Assembly (NCBI GenBank): GCA_903881085.1
Contig: CAIRSA010000426.1
Span: 1-38,302, forward strand
Direction: 5' to 3'
Origin: an uncultured Acidobacteriia bacterium
GTDB lineage: Bacteria > Acidobacteriota > Terriglobia > Bryobacterales > Bryobacteraceae
Length of the DNA stretch: 38,302 bases
The position numbers and the translations under genes were made by a program. This document shows, piece by piece, positions 8,296-15,668 of the stretch. The first letter of the stretch is position 1. Every line of letters starts with the position of its first letter. The notes under the pieces were generated by a model, which did not search any database, was not told the DNA's origin, and saw nothing but the letters and a program-made list of their open reading frames with translations.

Positions 8296-8613
8296 TCAGA
8301 CAATTTCAAACAGGCTCCACCAATCCTGCGCAGCATGAAGAACGCGGACAACGGAAATGCCATGCGGATGCGGGGCGTAGAAAATGAGAAACTTGTCGAA
8401 ATTCGCTACCGGACATTTCCGAAGTCCGGCCAGTTGCTGGCGGCCAGAGGGCGTGGGCGAACCCATTTCGGGAAAGCTCGCTAGATTGGCGATACTGCTT
8501 TCCACTTCAATTAAGAACTGTTCGGCGATTTCGATTCCGGCATGGTCGGCCAAATACACAAAGTGCTGGATCAAATCTCGCTTAGCCGCTGTTCGCTTGT
8601 AAATCCGCACCAT
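8296..8613 (-). CDS. parE: ParE/RelE-superfamily toxin
   Basis: A 105-residue type II toxin. The N-terminal RIYKRTAAKRDLIQHFVYLA helix, the RQQLAGLRKCPVANFDKFLI strand region and the C-terminal VVRVLHAAQDW are the usual ParE pattern; ParE toxins act on DNA gyrase. It follows the antitoxin by four bases. Length and motifs are complete, so this pair looks functional. The symbol names the family, since several ParE lineages exist. A GTG at 8610 could be an alternative start. Confidence 0.85.
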   Translation of the reverse strand: MVRIYKRTAAKRDLIQHFVYLADHAGIEIAEQFLIEVESSIANLASFPEMGSPTPSGRQQLAGLRKCPVANFDKFLIFYAPHPHGISVVRVLHAAQDWWSLFEIV

Positions 8614-8617
8614 GCGA

Positions 8618-8878
8618 TTAACTCGCTTTGCGGCGCGCCTTCAATTGGGCGAGGGCTTCATTGCGCACATCATCTATGTCCTGCTTTGTCCATGGGCTTT
8701 CGTCGCTTTCCAAGCCTGCGAGCAGAAGAGCATCCAGGCGTTCCTGGGCCTTCAGCTTCTCGTCCTGGCGGATCAATTCACGGACATATTCGCTGACGCT
8801 GCTGTAGCGGCCTTCGGCGATTTGATCATCGACAAACGCTTTTAGCGGTTCGGGCAAAGAGATGTTCATGGTCTGCAT
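8618..8878 (-). CDS. parD: ParD-family ribbon-helix-helix antitoxin
   Basis: An 86-residue antitoxin: MNISLPEPLKAFVDDQIAEG forms the beta strand and first helix of the RHH DNA-binding domain, YSSVSEYVRELIRQDE the second helix, and the charged tail (SPWTKQDIDDVRNEALAQLK) is the toxin-binding segment. The neighbouring ParE gene follows after four bases. The start may be ATG 8878 or ATG 8869 (MNISLPEP); the latter matches family N-termini better. A strong promoter and an inverted repeat precede it. ParD proteins repress their own operon. Confidence 0.88.
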   Translation of the reverse strand: MQTMNISLPEPLKAFVDDQIAEGRYSSVSEYVRELIRQDEKLKAQERLDALLLAGLESDESPWTKQDIDDVRNEALAQLKARRKAS

Positions 8879-8882
8879 AGAT

Positions 8883-8899
8883 GGTCACAATTCCTGACC
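8883..8899. promoter_or_regulatory. Inverted repeat, candidate ParD operator
   Basis: GGTCA at 8883-8887 and TGACC at 8895-8899 are perfect 5-bp arms seven bases apart, lying between the -10 element and the parD start. In the sister copy (7203-7219) the first arm is GGTCC, so the dyad is intact only where parDE is present. Binding is inferred. Confidence 0.4.
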
Positions 8900-8901
8900 T
8901 G

Positions 8902-8930
8902 ACTATATGCATTATGGCAAATCCTGTCAA
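8902..8930 (-). promoter_or_regulatory. Promoter of parDE
   Basis: On the minus strand a perfect TTGACA (8930-8925) is followed by exactly 17 bp and TATAGT (8907-8902), five of six consensus bases. Transcription should start near 8895, about 17 bases before ATG 8878. AGGAA lies about 13 bases ahead of that ATG. This is the best sigma-70 type promoter in the window. Confidence 0.7.
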
Positions 8931-8948
8931 GTCTTGCCATGAACGTCA

Positions 8949-9095
8949 TTACGGTAGCCTGAAGCCACGGCCGGCGATGGCGAAGTTTTCGGTCTGGACC
9001 TGTTCGGCGAGTTTGCCCAGGTTGTGGGCGACGCCTTCGATTTCTCGGTAGCCGTGATCGATGCCGATTTCGGTGAGGACGGCGTGCATGCGGCG
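8949..9095 (-). pseudogene. 3' remnant of a second esterase gene
   Basis: These 49 codons (including the stop) match residues 252-299 of the esterase at 7269-8168, ending GRGFRLP instead of GRGFKLP. The histidine equivalent to His275 is present, but the nucleophile and everything upstream are missing. At 9096 the sequence switches to unrelated DNA. The nearly all-silent differences show that the two copies diverged while both were under selection, before this one was truncated. Confidence 0.8.
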
Positions 9096-9096
9096 G

Positions 9097-9168
9097 TTCT
9101 TCTATTACGAGATTGTAGAGGAACGGAAGCTGCGGATTGTGAAGGTTGAAGGGCTGCTGGCGAAGTGA
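9097..9168 (+). pseudogene. C-terminal stump of an unrecognised plus-strand gene
   Basis: Directly after the esterase remnant, the plus strand reads FFYYEIVEERKLRIVKVEGL then LAK and a TGA at 9166-9168. The composition looks coding, and the upstream part is missing because it would run into the esterase remnant on the opposite strand. The family was not recognised. Confidence 0.35.
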
Positions 9169-9210
9169 TCGGTTTTTACGACGATAACCCATTCATTGCC
9201 TAGCCGAGAT

Positions 9211-9519
9211 TCAGTGCGAAGAGTCGAGGGCGCTTGACTCGGCCATCACCGATGCTGGCAAACGGCCCAGCTTTCGTTCCAGTCGCACGGTGGCAATCGA
9301 ACCAAGGCCCTGTACGTTCGCGAACGAAACCTGATCCAGGAAAGATAATTTGGGGATTGCTACTTCGTAACGACTCATCCTGTTTTGAGTAGTTAGGGGA
9401 ACATATAGAACGACAGCTCGTGGAGCATCTGGATCATATCGTGAAACCACGATTACTGGGCGGGTCTTGGCAGTCAGTCCTAAATCCGCCCGCCAGACTT
9501 CACCTGGTTGTGGGCTCAT
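9211..9519 (-). CDS. MazF/PemK-like mRNA interferase toxin, C-terminus probably frameshifted
   Basis: A 102-residue protein with the MazF/PemK fold: PQPGEVWRADLG at the N-terminus (first strand), KTRPVIVVSRYD, VLYVPLTTQN, and FANVQGLGSIATVRLERKLG near the C-terminus. Such toxins cut mRNA. ATG 9519 (MSPQPGEVW) is chosen over ATG 9546 because it matches the family start and overlaps the end of the antitoxin frame, as in most such pairs. The last ten residues (ESSALDSSH) are atypical. Restoring one base after GCCGAG gives VKRPRLFALNLG and a stop at 9200-9202, closer to the usual C-terminal helix. Activity is therefore doubtful. Confidence 0.7.
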   Translation of the reverse strand: MSPQPGEVWRADLGLTAKTRPVIVVSRYDPDAPRAVVLYVPLTTQNRMSRYEVAIPKLSFLDQVSFANVQGLGSIATVRLERKLGRLPASVMAESSALDSSH

Positions 9520-9685
9520 CCAACATGTCCAGGACTTCCTGCTCACGGGCTCTCGATCGCACCACGTCGAGTAAATCAGAGTCGGCGAGTTCGATCACTT
9601 CGGCTACACGTTGTCGCACCTCTGTCACGGTGTCGGGTTTCTACGTTCGCAGCTTGAAGTCAAGCTCTTCGATCGATGCGTCCAT
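9500..9685 (-). pseudogene. Antitoxin of the MazF-like toxin, interrupted by an in-frame TAG
   Basis: The frame from ATG 9685 reads MDASIEELDFKLRT, then TAG at 9643-9641, then KPDTVTEVRQRVAEVIELAD and onward to EQEVLDMLDEPTTR and a stop at 9502-9500. A TGG (Trp) to TAG change would explain the break. The remainder is a helical, acidic protein of 46 codons that overlaps the toxin start by 20 bases. A GTG (VTEVRQ) just after the break could restart translation. The family was not recognised; the antitoxin role comes from position and composition. Confidence 0.5.
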
Positions 9686-9702
9686 AAATCCGTGTCTTCC
9701 CT

Positions 9703-10365
9703 TCAACGCGCGACCGGCTGCACCCACACCTTAGCGGCGGCGGCGCGGCCTAGCGGGACGTGCTTGCCTTCTACGGCCATGGTGAAGGTGTCGTCGTAGT
9801 TGCAGGAGAGGACCTCAATCCCAGCACCCGGGCGGATGCCGAGGCCATTGAGGTATTCGAGGAGTTTGCGGTCGCGTTCGAAGACGCTCACTACGTGCGA
9901 TGGGCAGCCCGTTGCGATTTCATCGAGCGGGGCCAAGCCGCGCTTGCGGCGCAGGTCGGGGGTATCCATTCCCAGCCGGTTGCCGTGCGGGCAGTCGCCA
10001 GAGTCGCCCAGTTTTTCAATCAGCATGCGCTCGAAATCGGCTGAGACGGCGTGCTCCATCTGCTCGGCTTCGTCGTGAACCTTGTACCACTCCATGCCGA
10101 AGATCTCGGTGAGCATGCGTTCGATGAGGTGATGGCGGTGGATGAGGCGGCTTGCGATTTCGCGGCCTGTGGGAGTAAGCGCGATGCGGCCTTCGGCTTC
10201 CAGATGAATGAATCCATCCCGTTTGAGGCGGCGCACGGCCATGGTGACGGCTGGCGGCGAGACGTCGAGCCAGCGGGCCAACGTGGCCGCGATAACGATT
10301 TCACCTTCCGACTCCGCTTCGGCGATTGCCTTCAGGTAATTTTCTTGGGAGATGGTGATCTTCAC
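9703..10365 (-). CDS. DtxR/MntR-family metal-dependent regulator
   Basis: A 220-residue protein in three parts: an N-terminal winged helix (residues 1-60, with VSPPAVTMAVRRLKRDGFI as the recognition region), a dimerisation and metal-binding domain, and a C-terminal SH3-like FeoA domain (about 150-220, ending GRAAAAKVWVQPVAR). In HDEAEQMEHAVS the position of the DtxR ligand Cys102 is Glu, as in MntR, with the following Glu-His pair conserved. The N-terminal ligand position (Met10 in DtxR, Asp8 in MntR) appears to be Asn, so the metal is uncertain. The start is GTG 10365; no in-frame ATG is close and no Shine-Dalgarno is visible. It is divergent from the M28 peptidase gene. Confidence 0.85.
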   Translation of the reverse strand: MKITISQENYLKAIAEAESEGEIVIAATLARWLDVSPPAVTMAVRRLKRDGFIHLEAEGRIALTPTGREIASRLIHRHHLIERMLTEIFGMEWYKVHDEAEQMEHAVSADFERMLIEKLGDSGDCPHGNRLGMDTPDLRRKRGLAPLDEIATGCPSHVVSVFERDRKLLEYLNGLGIRPGAGIEVLSCNYDDTFTMAVEGKHVPLGRAAAAKVWVQPVAR

Positions 10366-10424
10366 GGTCTTAATTTATTGTAGTCGAGGGACGCGCCCGA
10401 TAAGACTCGTCGTGAGGTGGTGAG

Positions 10425-10469
10425 GGGGACAGCCCGCACTGTCCGCAAGGGACAGCGTGGGCAGTCCCC
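10425..10469. repeat. GGGGACAGCCC inverted repeat
   Basis: GGGGACAGCCCGCACTGTC and GACAGCGTGGGCAGTCCCC pair at 15 of 19 positions around a short CGCAAGG loop. It lies between two divergent genes, so it is not a terminator for either. It looks like a GC-rich intergenic repeat of the same general style as the others, though no second copy occurs in this window. Confidence 0.5.
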
Positions 10470-10493
10470 GGCGCGGCGCAAAATTGCTATTCT

Positions 10494-10505
10494 TTGGTTA
10501 ACCAA
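10494..10505. promoter_or_regulatory. Perfect 12-bp palindrome before the M28 start codon
   Basis: TTGGTTAACCAA is a perfect palindrome ending one base before ATG 10507. Its GGTTAACC core resembles half-sites of DtxR-family boxes, and a DtxR/MntR gene is divergent to it. Control by that regulator is only a suggestion. It sits over the ribosome-binding region, where a bound protein would block translation or early elongation. Confidence 0.3.
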
Positions 10506-10506
10506 C

Positions 10507-12135
10507 ATGAAACCACTTCGAAACATAACCATTGTCGCTGTGGCCCTTGCGGCGCTGCCTCTCTTTGCACAGGAAAAGGTAGACCTGCAGGCTCTCCATC
10601 GCATTCGAACTGAAGCCCTCACCAACTCCAAGGTGATGGATCATTTGATGTACCTCACCGATGTAAACGGCCCGCGTTTGGCCGGCTCGCCCGGATATGC
10701 TTCCGCCAGTGAATGGGTGATGAAGCGCCTGAAAGAATATGGCCTGGAAGACGTGAAACAAGAAAAGTTTCCCTTCGGCCGCGGTTGGACCTACTCCCGG
10801 TTTTCCGCACACATGCTGGAGCCGAGCTATCAACCGCTGATCGGTTATCCGGTGGCCTGGACGCGCGGCACCGAAGGGGTGCTGAATGTGACGCCCATGT
10901 TGGCCGTCATGAAAACGGAAGACGATCTGAAGAAGTGGAAAGGCAAGTTGAAGGGTGCGATTGTGTTTACAGAAGCGCCGCGCGACGTGGCGATGCACAT
11001 AACCGCACTCGGCCGGCGCTATAGCGATGCGGATCTACTGACCGAACAGCAGGCTCCGGAGCCCGGCGCTCCTGCATTCCGCATGGGCGGACCGCCTACT
11101 CCAGGCGCACCTGCCACCGACTTCATGGCGCTGCGGGCTTTCCGCCGCAAGCTGGAAGAGTTCCTCACTGAAGAAGGCGTGGCTGGGCTGGTGAGTTCGG
11201 GCACGCGCGGTGACGGCGGCACGGTCTTCGTACAAGGTAGCCGCACCGGCCGCGACATGAAAGACAAGTTGCCGATCACGCAGGTTGTGCTGGACGCGGA
11301 ACACTACAACCGCATCGCACGGCTGCTGGAAAAGAAGATTCCGGTGAAGTTGGAACTGGAAGTCAAGGCGCGCTTCATTGAAGACGCGCAGGACAGCTTC
11401 AACACCTTCGGCGAACTGAAGGGCGGGCGCAAGAAGGACGAGATCGTCATGGTTGGCGGGCACCTCGATTCGTGGCACGGCGGCACGGGCGCTACAGATA
11501 ACGCAGCGGGCTGCTCGGTCGCTATCGAAGCGTTGCGCATTTTGAAAGAGTCCGGCGTGAAGCTCGACCGCACCATCCGCATCGGCCTTTGGGGCGGCGA
11601 AGAGCAGGGTCTGCTCGGTTCGCGCGCCTACGTGAAAGACCACTTCGCCGATCCGACGAAGATGGTGGTGAAGCCGGAGCATGCCAAAATCAGCGGCTAC
11701 TTCAATCTGGATAACGGCACGGGCAAGATCCGCGGCGTGTATCTGCAGGGCAACGATATGATGCGGCCGATCTTCGAATCGTGGTTCGCACCGTTCAAGG
11801 ACCTGGGCGCGGGCGCCATCACCATCCGCAACACTGGCGGCACCGATCACTTATCGTTCGACGGCGTGGGAATTCCCGGCTTCCAGTTCGTACAGGATCC
11901 GATGGAATACGAAACCCGCACGCACCATTCCAACATGGACGTGTACGATGCAATCCAAAAGGGCGACATGATTCAGGCTTCGGCCATCATGGCGTCGTTC
12001 CTTTACATGACCGCTAACCGTGAAGAGATGCTGCCTCGTAAGCCGCTGCCTAAACCGACGCCCGAGCGCCGTTTTGGGGAAGACGGTCCGCCGGCAGGAA
12101 GAGGACCGAATGGTACGCCACCTACCAATAATTAG
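10507..12135 (+). CDS. Secreted M28-family zinc aminopeptidase with PA domain
   Basis: A 542-residue exported peptidase. ATG 10507 is chosen because it opens a signal peptide (MKPLRNITIVAVALAALPLF, cut after AQ). Residues about 120-290 hold a protease-associated (PA) insert. The catalytic domain carries the M28 zinc ligands: His319 in GGHLDSW, Asp331 in ATDNAAG, Glu365/Glu366 in WGGEEQG, Asp402 in NLDNGTG and His448 in GTDHLSFD. The proline- and glycine-rich C-terminus looks unstructured. Its role should be breakdown of peptides outside the cytoplasm. The gene overlaps the next hydrolase gene by 26 bases, so the two are translated from one message. Confidence 0.9.
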   Translation: MKPLRNITIVAVALAALPLFAQEKVDLQALHRIRTEALTNSKVMDHLMYLTDVNGPRLAGSPGYASASEWVMKRLKEYGLEDVKQEKFPFGRGWTYSRFSAHMLEPSYQPLIGYPVAWTRGTEGVLNVTPMLAVMKTEDDLKKWKGKLKGAIVFTEAPRDVAMHITALGRRYSDADLLTEQQAPEPGAPAFRMGGPPTPGAPATDFMALRAFRRKLEEFLTEEGVAGLVSSGTRGDGGTVFVQGSRTGRDMKDKLPITQVVLDAEHYNRIARLLEKKIPVKLELEVKARFIEDAQDSFNTFGELKGGRKKDEIVMVGGHLDSWHGGTGATDNAAGCSVAIEALRILKESGVKLDRTIRIGLWGGEEQGLLGSRAYVKDHFADPTKMVVKPEHAKISGYFNLDNGTGKIRGVYLQGNDMMRPIFESWFAPFKDLGAGAITIRNTGGTDHLSFDGVGIPGFQFVQDPMEYETRTHHSNMDVYDAIQKGDMIQASAIMASFLYMTANREEMLPRKPLPKPTPERRFGEDGPPAGRGPNGTPPTNN

Positions 12136-12940
12136 TCTGCTGCTTTGCGCCGTGAGCGCCCGCGCGGAACTGCGCGAAAACATCGAGTTCGCAAAGAACG
12201 GAGGCGTCAGCCTCACGTTGGATGCGAACGTTCCTGACGGGCCTGGCCCATTCCCCACCGCCATAATTGTACACGGCGGTGGATGGGTCAACGGCGATAA
12301 ACAGACCTTTATCAAGCCGCTGTTGCCGGTGCTTACTAAGGCCGGTTACGCGTGGTTCACCATCAACTATCGATTGGCGCCGGGAGTACATTTCCCGGCG
12401 CAAATCGACGATGTGGAAGCGGCGATTGTATGGGTGAAGAAGCACGCCAAGGAGTATAAGGCCGACCCGCGGCGCATCGCGCTGATCGGCGAATCGGCGG
12501 GCGGACAGATGGTATCGCTGGCCGGCGCGAAGTTCACGAAAGCCACTCGCGTGAAGGCGGTGGTTTCGCTGTATGGCCCGCACGATCTGCTGGCGCGGTC
12601 GCGGAAAGAGGGCTTCACCGGCGAAAACGTGATGAAGTATCTGGATGTGACGCGGGAGATCACGCCTGAGGCGGAGAAGAAATTGCGCGCCGCATCGCCC
12701 ATTACTTACGTCAAAAAGGATATGCCGCCGTATCTTTTAATTCACGGAACAAAGGACGAAAAGGTACCATTTGAACTCTCCGTCGCAATGTGCGCGAAAA
12801 TGAAAGAAGCTGACGCAAGCTGCGAATTATTCACCGTGGAGAATGGAATCCACGGTATGGGCGGGTGGGAGAAGAATCCTGCCCAACAGGCCTACAAGGA
12901 GAAGATGGTCGAGTGGTTGAAGAACACATTGAGCAAGTAA
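12110..12940 (+). CDS. Secreted alpha/beta hydrolase, BD-FAE/HSL-like esterase
   Basis: A 276-residue protein with a signal peptide (MVRHLPIISLLLCAVSARA). Oxyanion loop HGGGW at residues 55-59, nucleophile elbow GESAGG with Ser129, Asp216 in GTKDEKVP and His248 in NGIHGMG form a complete catalytic set. The start at 12110 lies inside the end of the M28 gene and is preceded by AGGAAGAGGA, a good ribosome-binding site. A longer frame from 12020 lacks a signal peptide and is rejected. Families of this kind remove acetyl or acyl groups from carbohydrates or peptides; the substrate is unknown. The argD gene follows after 17 bases. Confidence 0.85.
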   Translation: MVRHLPIISLLLCAVSARAELRENIEFAKNGGVSLTLDANVPDGPGPFPTAIIVHGGGWVNGDKQTFIKPLLPVLTKAGYAWFTINYRLAPGVHFPAQIDDVEAAIVWVKKHAKEYKADPRRIALIGESAGGQMVSLAGAKFTKATRVKAVVSLYGPHDLLARSRKEGFTGENVMKYLDVTREITPEAEKKLRAASPITYVKKDMPPYLLIHGTKDEKVPFELSVAMCAKMKEADASCELFTVENGIHGMGGWEKNPAQQAYKEKMVEWLKNTLSK

Positions 12941-12957
12941 CCGAAGCACAAAGCATC

Positions 12958-14127
12958 ATGGCGCGCGAGAAGGAGTATGTACTCCAGAATTACGCGCGCT
13001 ATCCCTTGGTGCTGGATAAAGGCAAGGGTTGCTATCTATACGATCTGGACGGCAAGAAGTACCTGGATCTGATTTCGGGAATCGGAGTGAACGCGCTGGG
13101 ACACGGGCATCCGCGCATCGTGAAGACGATTCGCGAACAGGCCGGCCTGATGATTCACTGCTCGAATCTGTACTATCACCGCTATCAGGGTTTGCTGGCT
13201 GAGCGACTGGCCAAGGCGAGCGGACTGCAGCGCACTTTCTTTTCGAATTCCGGCACGGAGTCAATGGAAGGCGCGCTGAAGATGGCGCGGGCTTATGGGC
13301 ACAAGGTCAGCGCGGATAAGATTGAGATTGTCTCGCTCGATAATTCATTCCACGGCCGCACTATGGGTGCGATCGCAGTCACCGGACAGCCGAAGTACCG
13401 CAAGGATTTCGAGCCGCTGATTCCTGGTGTGCGCTTTGTTCCGGCCAATGATCTGGCTGCGCTGGAAGAGGTTGTTAGCGAGAAGACCTGCGCCATTCTG
13501 CTGGAAGGGATCCAGGGCGAAGGCGGCATCTTCCAGATGACGCAGGCGTATGTGGAGAAGGCGCGCGAACTGGCGGACCGCTTCGACGCGCTGCTGATCT
13601 TCGATGAGATCCAGTGCGGCGTGGGGCGGCCTGGCACGTATTTTTCGTATCAGCTGTTGAATCCGGTGGTGCTGCCTGACGTGATGGTAACGGCGAAGCC
13701 GCTGGCCTGCGGATTGCCGCTGGGGGCGATCTGCTGCAATGAAAGAGCGGCTCCGGCGATTGGTCCTGGAATGCATGGTTCGACCTTTGGCGGCGGGGCC
13801 CTGGCGTGCCGCGTGGCAGTGGAGTTCTTCGATATTCTGGATGAACTGATGCCTTCGATTCAGCGTGTAGGCGGGCACTTCCGCTGCGAGTTGGAAGGGC
13901 TGAAGAGCAAGTTTTCGTTTATTAAGGAAGTGCGCGGGGCTGGACTGATGATTGGCGCGGAGATCGACTTCCCCGGCAAGCAGTTGGTGGTGGATGGCAT
14001 GGCTGAAGGGCTGCTGTTCAATTGCACCCACGATACCGTGCTGCGGTTTTTGCCGCCTTATATTTTGACGGAGAAGGACGTCGATAAGGCGATTAAGATT
14101 TTGGCGAAGTTGTTTAAGAAGGTTTAA
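12958..14127 (+). CDS. argD: Acetylornithine/ornithine-type aminotransferase
   Basis: A 389-residue class III PLP-dependent aminotransferase. Visible landmarks: FFSNSGTESMEGALKMAR (phosphate-binding loop), SFHGRTMGA, LLEGIQGEGG, Asp216 in IFDEIQCGVGR, the PLP lysine Lys247 in VTAKPLACG, and HGSTFGG. This fits ArgD, which works in arginine synthesis by moving an amino group between glutamate and N-acetylornithine semialdehyde. Lysine and GABA relatives are close, so exact specificity is not certain. The usual glycine run after the lysine is PLACGLPLGA here, slightly unusual. ATG 12958 (MAREKEYVL) matches family N-termini. It follows two exported hydrolase genes closely and may be cotranscribed with them. 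Confidence 0.85.
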   Translation: MAREKEYVLQNYARYPLVLDKGKGCYLYDLDGKKYLDLISGIGVNALGHGHPRIVKTIREQAGLMIHCSNLYYHRYQGLLAERLAKASGLQRTFFSNSGTESMEGALKMARAYGHKVSADKIEIVSLDNSFHGRTMGAIAVTGQPKYRKDFEPLIPGVRFVPANDLAALEEVVSEKTCAILLEGIQGEGGIFQMTQAYVEKARELADRFDALLIFDEIQCGVGRPGTYFSYQLLNPVVLPDVMVTAKPLACGLPLGAICCNERAAPAIGPGMHGSTFGGGALACRVAVEFFDILDELMPSIQRVGGHFRCELEGLKSKFSFIKEVRGAGLMIGAEIDFPGKQLVVDGMAEGLLFNCTHDTVLRFLPPYILTEKDVDKAIKILAKLFKKV

Positions 14128-14128
14128 A

Positions 14129-14211
14129 TTAGAATTTGCACAGGCGAATCGCCTGCGCCACCCACGGACGCCCAATGTGTTCAGGGGTAGGGCGGGCGAT
14201 TCGCCTGCCCG
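14129..14211. repeat. Composite palindromic repeat, half copy
   Basis: Two palindromes (CAGGCGAATCGCCTG and GGGCGATTCGCC) frame a GCCACCCACGGACGCCCAATG spacer. The 83 bases match the reverse complement of 36232-36314 at 73 positions by eye. It starts right after the argD stop and ends 12 bases before ruvX, filling the whole gap. Confidence 0.75.
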
Positions 14212-14223
14212 ATTTGCGGTCGA

Positions 14224-14646
14224 ATGGAATCTATGAGAGTTCTTGCATTGGATCTGGGGAAACGCCGTATTGGGGTCGCCATGAGTGACCCGATGCGCAT
14301 CATCGCCCAAGGATACGACACGATCCAACGCACAACCATCCGCGAAGATCTCACGCTGTTGGAAAACATGATCCGCGACAAAGAAGTCTCGCAGGTTGTG
14401 ATCGGCAATCCCATGCACATGAGCGGACGTGAGGGCCGGGCCACCGATTGGGCGCGCGACTTCGGCGACCGCCTCTTCGAGCGCACATCCGTGCCCTTTG
14501 AATTGTGGGATGAGCGGATGACTTCGGTCGAAGCCGGACGGGTGCTGCGCTCAAGCGGCATCAGCATTGAAAAACGTGCCCAGGCTGTGGACCAGCTATC
14601 GGCCGTTCTGATTTTAGAAAACTGGTTGAGTGCACACGGGTCATGA
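14224..14646 (+). CDS. ruvX: RuvX/YqgF-family Holliday-junction resolvase-like nuclease
   Basis: A 140-residue RNase H-fold protein. LDLGKRRIGVAMSD holds the first acidic residue, VVIGNPMHMSGREG the central loop, and WDERMTSVEAGR plus the C-terminal AVDQLSAVLIL the remaining family motifs. Members process 16S rRNA precursor (YqgF) or branched DNA. The start may be ATG 14224 or ATG 14233 (MRVLALDLG); the latter matches family N-termini better. Its stop overlaps the mltG start (ATGA), a common pairing in bacteria. Confidence 0.88.
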   Translation: MESMRVLALDLGKRRIGVAMSDPMRIIAQGYDTIQRTTIREDLTLLENMIRDKEVSQVVIGNPMHMSGREGRATDWARDFGDRLFERTSVPFELWDERMTSVEAGRVLRSSGISIEKRAQAVDQLSAVLILENWLSAHGS

Positions 14647-15668
14647 AGAAGGTCCTCGCCCTGCTCCTGCTGCTGCTGATTGGCAGCGCGGGATACAGCC
14701 TGTTTCAACCCTACAGGGGCTTTAGCGGCGACCTGTTCGTAGAAGTCCCGAAAGGTATGGGAACGTCGAGCACCGCGCGCATGCTGGCGCAGGCCGGGGT
14801 CATCCGCTTCAACTGGCAGTTCCTGATCGCACGCGCCGTGCAACCGCACCGCATCATTCAAGCCGGTGAATACCGGTTCCAAAAGGCGGCTTCGGTGTGG
14901 GATGTTTTCGGGCGGCTCGCGCGCGGCGACACCTTCTACTACGATTTCACAGTGGCGGAAGGCAAGAACATGTTCGACATTGCGAAGGGCATCTCGGAGC
15001 TGGGGTATGTGAAGCGGGAGGACTTCCTGGAAGCCGCGCAGGACGCCTCGTCCATTCACGATCTTGACCCCGAAGCAAAGACGCTGGAAGGCTATCTGTT
15101 CCCTGCTGCCTACAAGATTCCAGGGCGCATGAAAGCGGCGCAAGTATGCGCGTTGATGACGGCGCAATTCCGCCGCCAGATGCGTACGCTCGAAACCGAT
15201 ATTCCGGTGCACAAGCTGGTGACGATGGCGTCCATTATCGAAAAGGAAACCGGCCGGCCCGAAGAGCGCGGCATGGTTTCCAGTGTGTACTGGAACCGGT
15301 TGAAGAAAGGCATGCGCCTGGAAGCCGACCCGACTACGATCTACGCGGCGCTGCTGGACGAACGGTATCGCGGCAAGATCTATCGCTCCGATCTCGACAA
15401 CACGCATCCGTACAATACCTACAGACACGCGGGCCTGCCGCCGGGGCCGATCGCCAATCCGGGCCTCGCAGCATTGAAGGCCGCGATTGCTCCGGACGAC
15501 ACCAGCTACCTTTATTTCGTCGCGCAGCCCGGCAACACAGGCGCGTCGACGTTTTCAACCACACTAGCCGCGCACCAGCGCGCCGTCGCGGAGTACCGCC
15601 ATGGCAAACAACAAAAAGCAGGCGCTCAAACAATGGCTGCAAGACGAGCGTCCGCCGCTAATCACTGA
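14643..15668 (+). CDS. mltG: Endolytic murein transglycosylase MltG
   Basis: A 341-residue inner-membrane enzyme with one N-terminal membrane helix (residues 3-21) and the body in the periplasm. A LysM-like segment (about 25-95) is followed by the YceG catalytic domain: EGYLFPAAYKIP, ASIIEKETGRPEERG with catalytic Glu200, then SDPTT-like ADPTTIYAAL and HPYNTYRHAGLPPGPIANPG. It cuts nascent glycan strands and ends their synthesis. The last 22 residues lie in the overlap with the next gene and differ from the usual MltG end, which would stop near AVAEYR. It overlaps ruvX by four bases and the next gene by 68. Confidence 0.9.
   Translation: MKKVLALLLLLLIGSAGYSLFQPYRGFSGDLFVEVPKGMGTSSTARMLAQAGVIRFNWQFLIARAVQPHRIIQAGEYRFQKAASVWDVFGRLARGDTFYYDFTVAEGKNMFDIAKGISELGYVKREDFLEAAQDASSIHDLDPEAKTLEGYLFPAAYKIPGRMKAAQVCALMTAQFRRQMRTLETDIPVHKLVTMASIIEKETGRPEERGMVSSVYWNRLKKGMRLEADPTTIYAALLDERYRGKIYRSDLDNTHPYNTYRHAGLPPGPIANPGLAALKAAIAPDDTSYLYFVAQPGNTGASTFSTTLAAHQRAVAEYRHGKQQKAGAQTMAARRASAANH

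Larger units (their letters stand above)
8891..9095. repeat. Direct repeat, copy 2 (pairs with 7211-7415)
   Basis: Same segment as at 7211-7415, about 94% identical by eye (13 differences in 205). Seven of the eight differences inside the coding part are silent third-position changes. The left part holds the parDE promoter; the right part is the 3' end of an esterase paralogue. Confidence 0.9.

Noticed and set aside
11035..11850. 271-residue minus-strand open frame
   Set aside because: It is a shadow of the M28 peptidase gene, a common effect of high GC.
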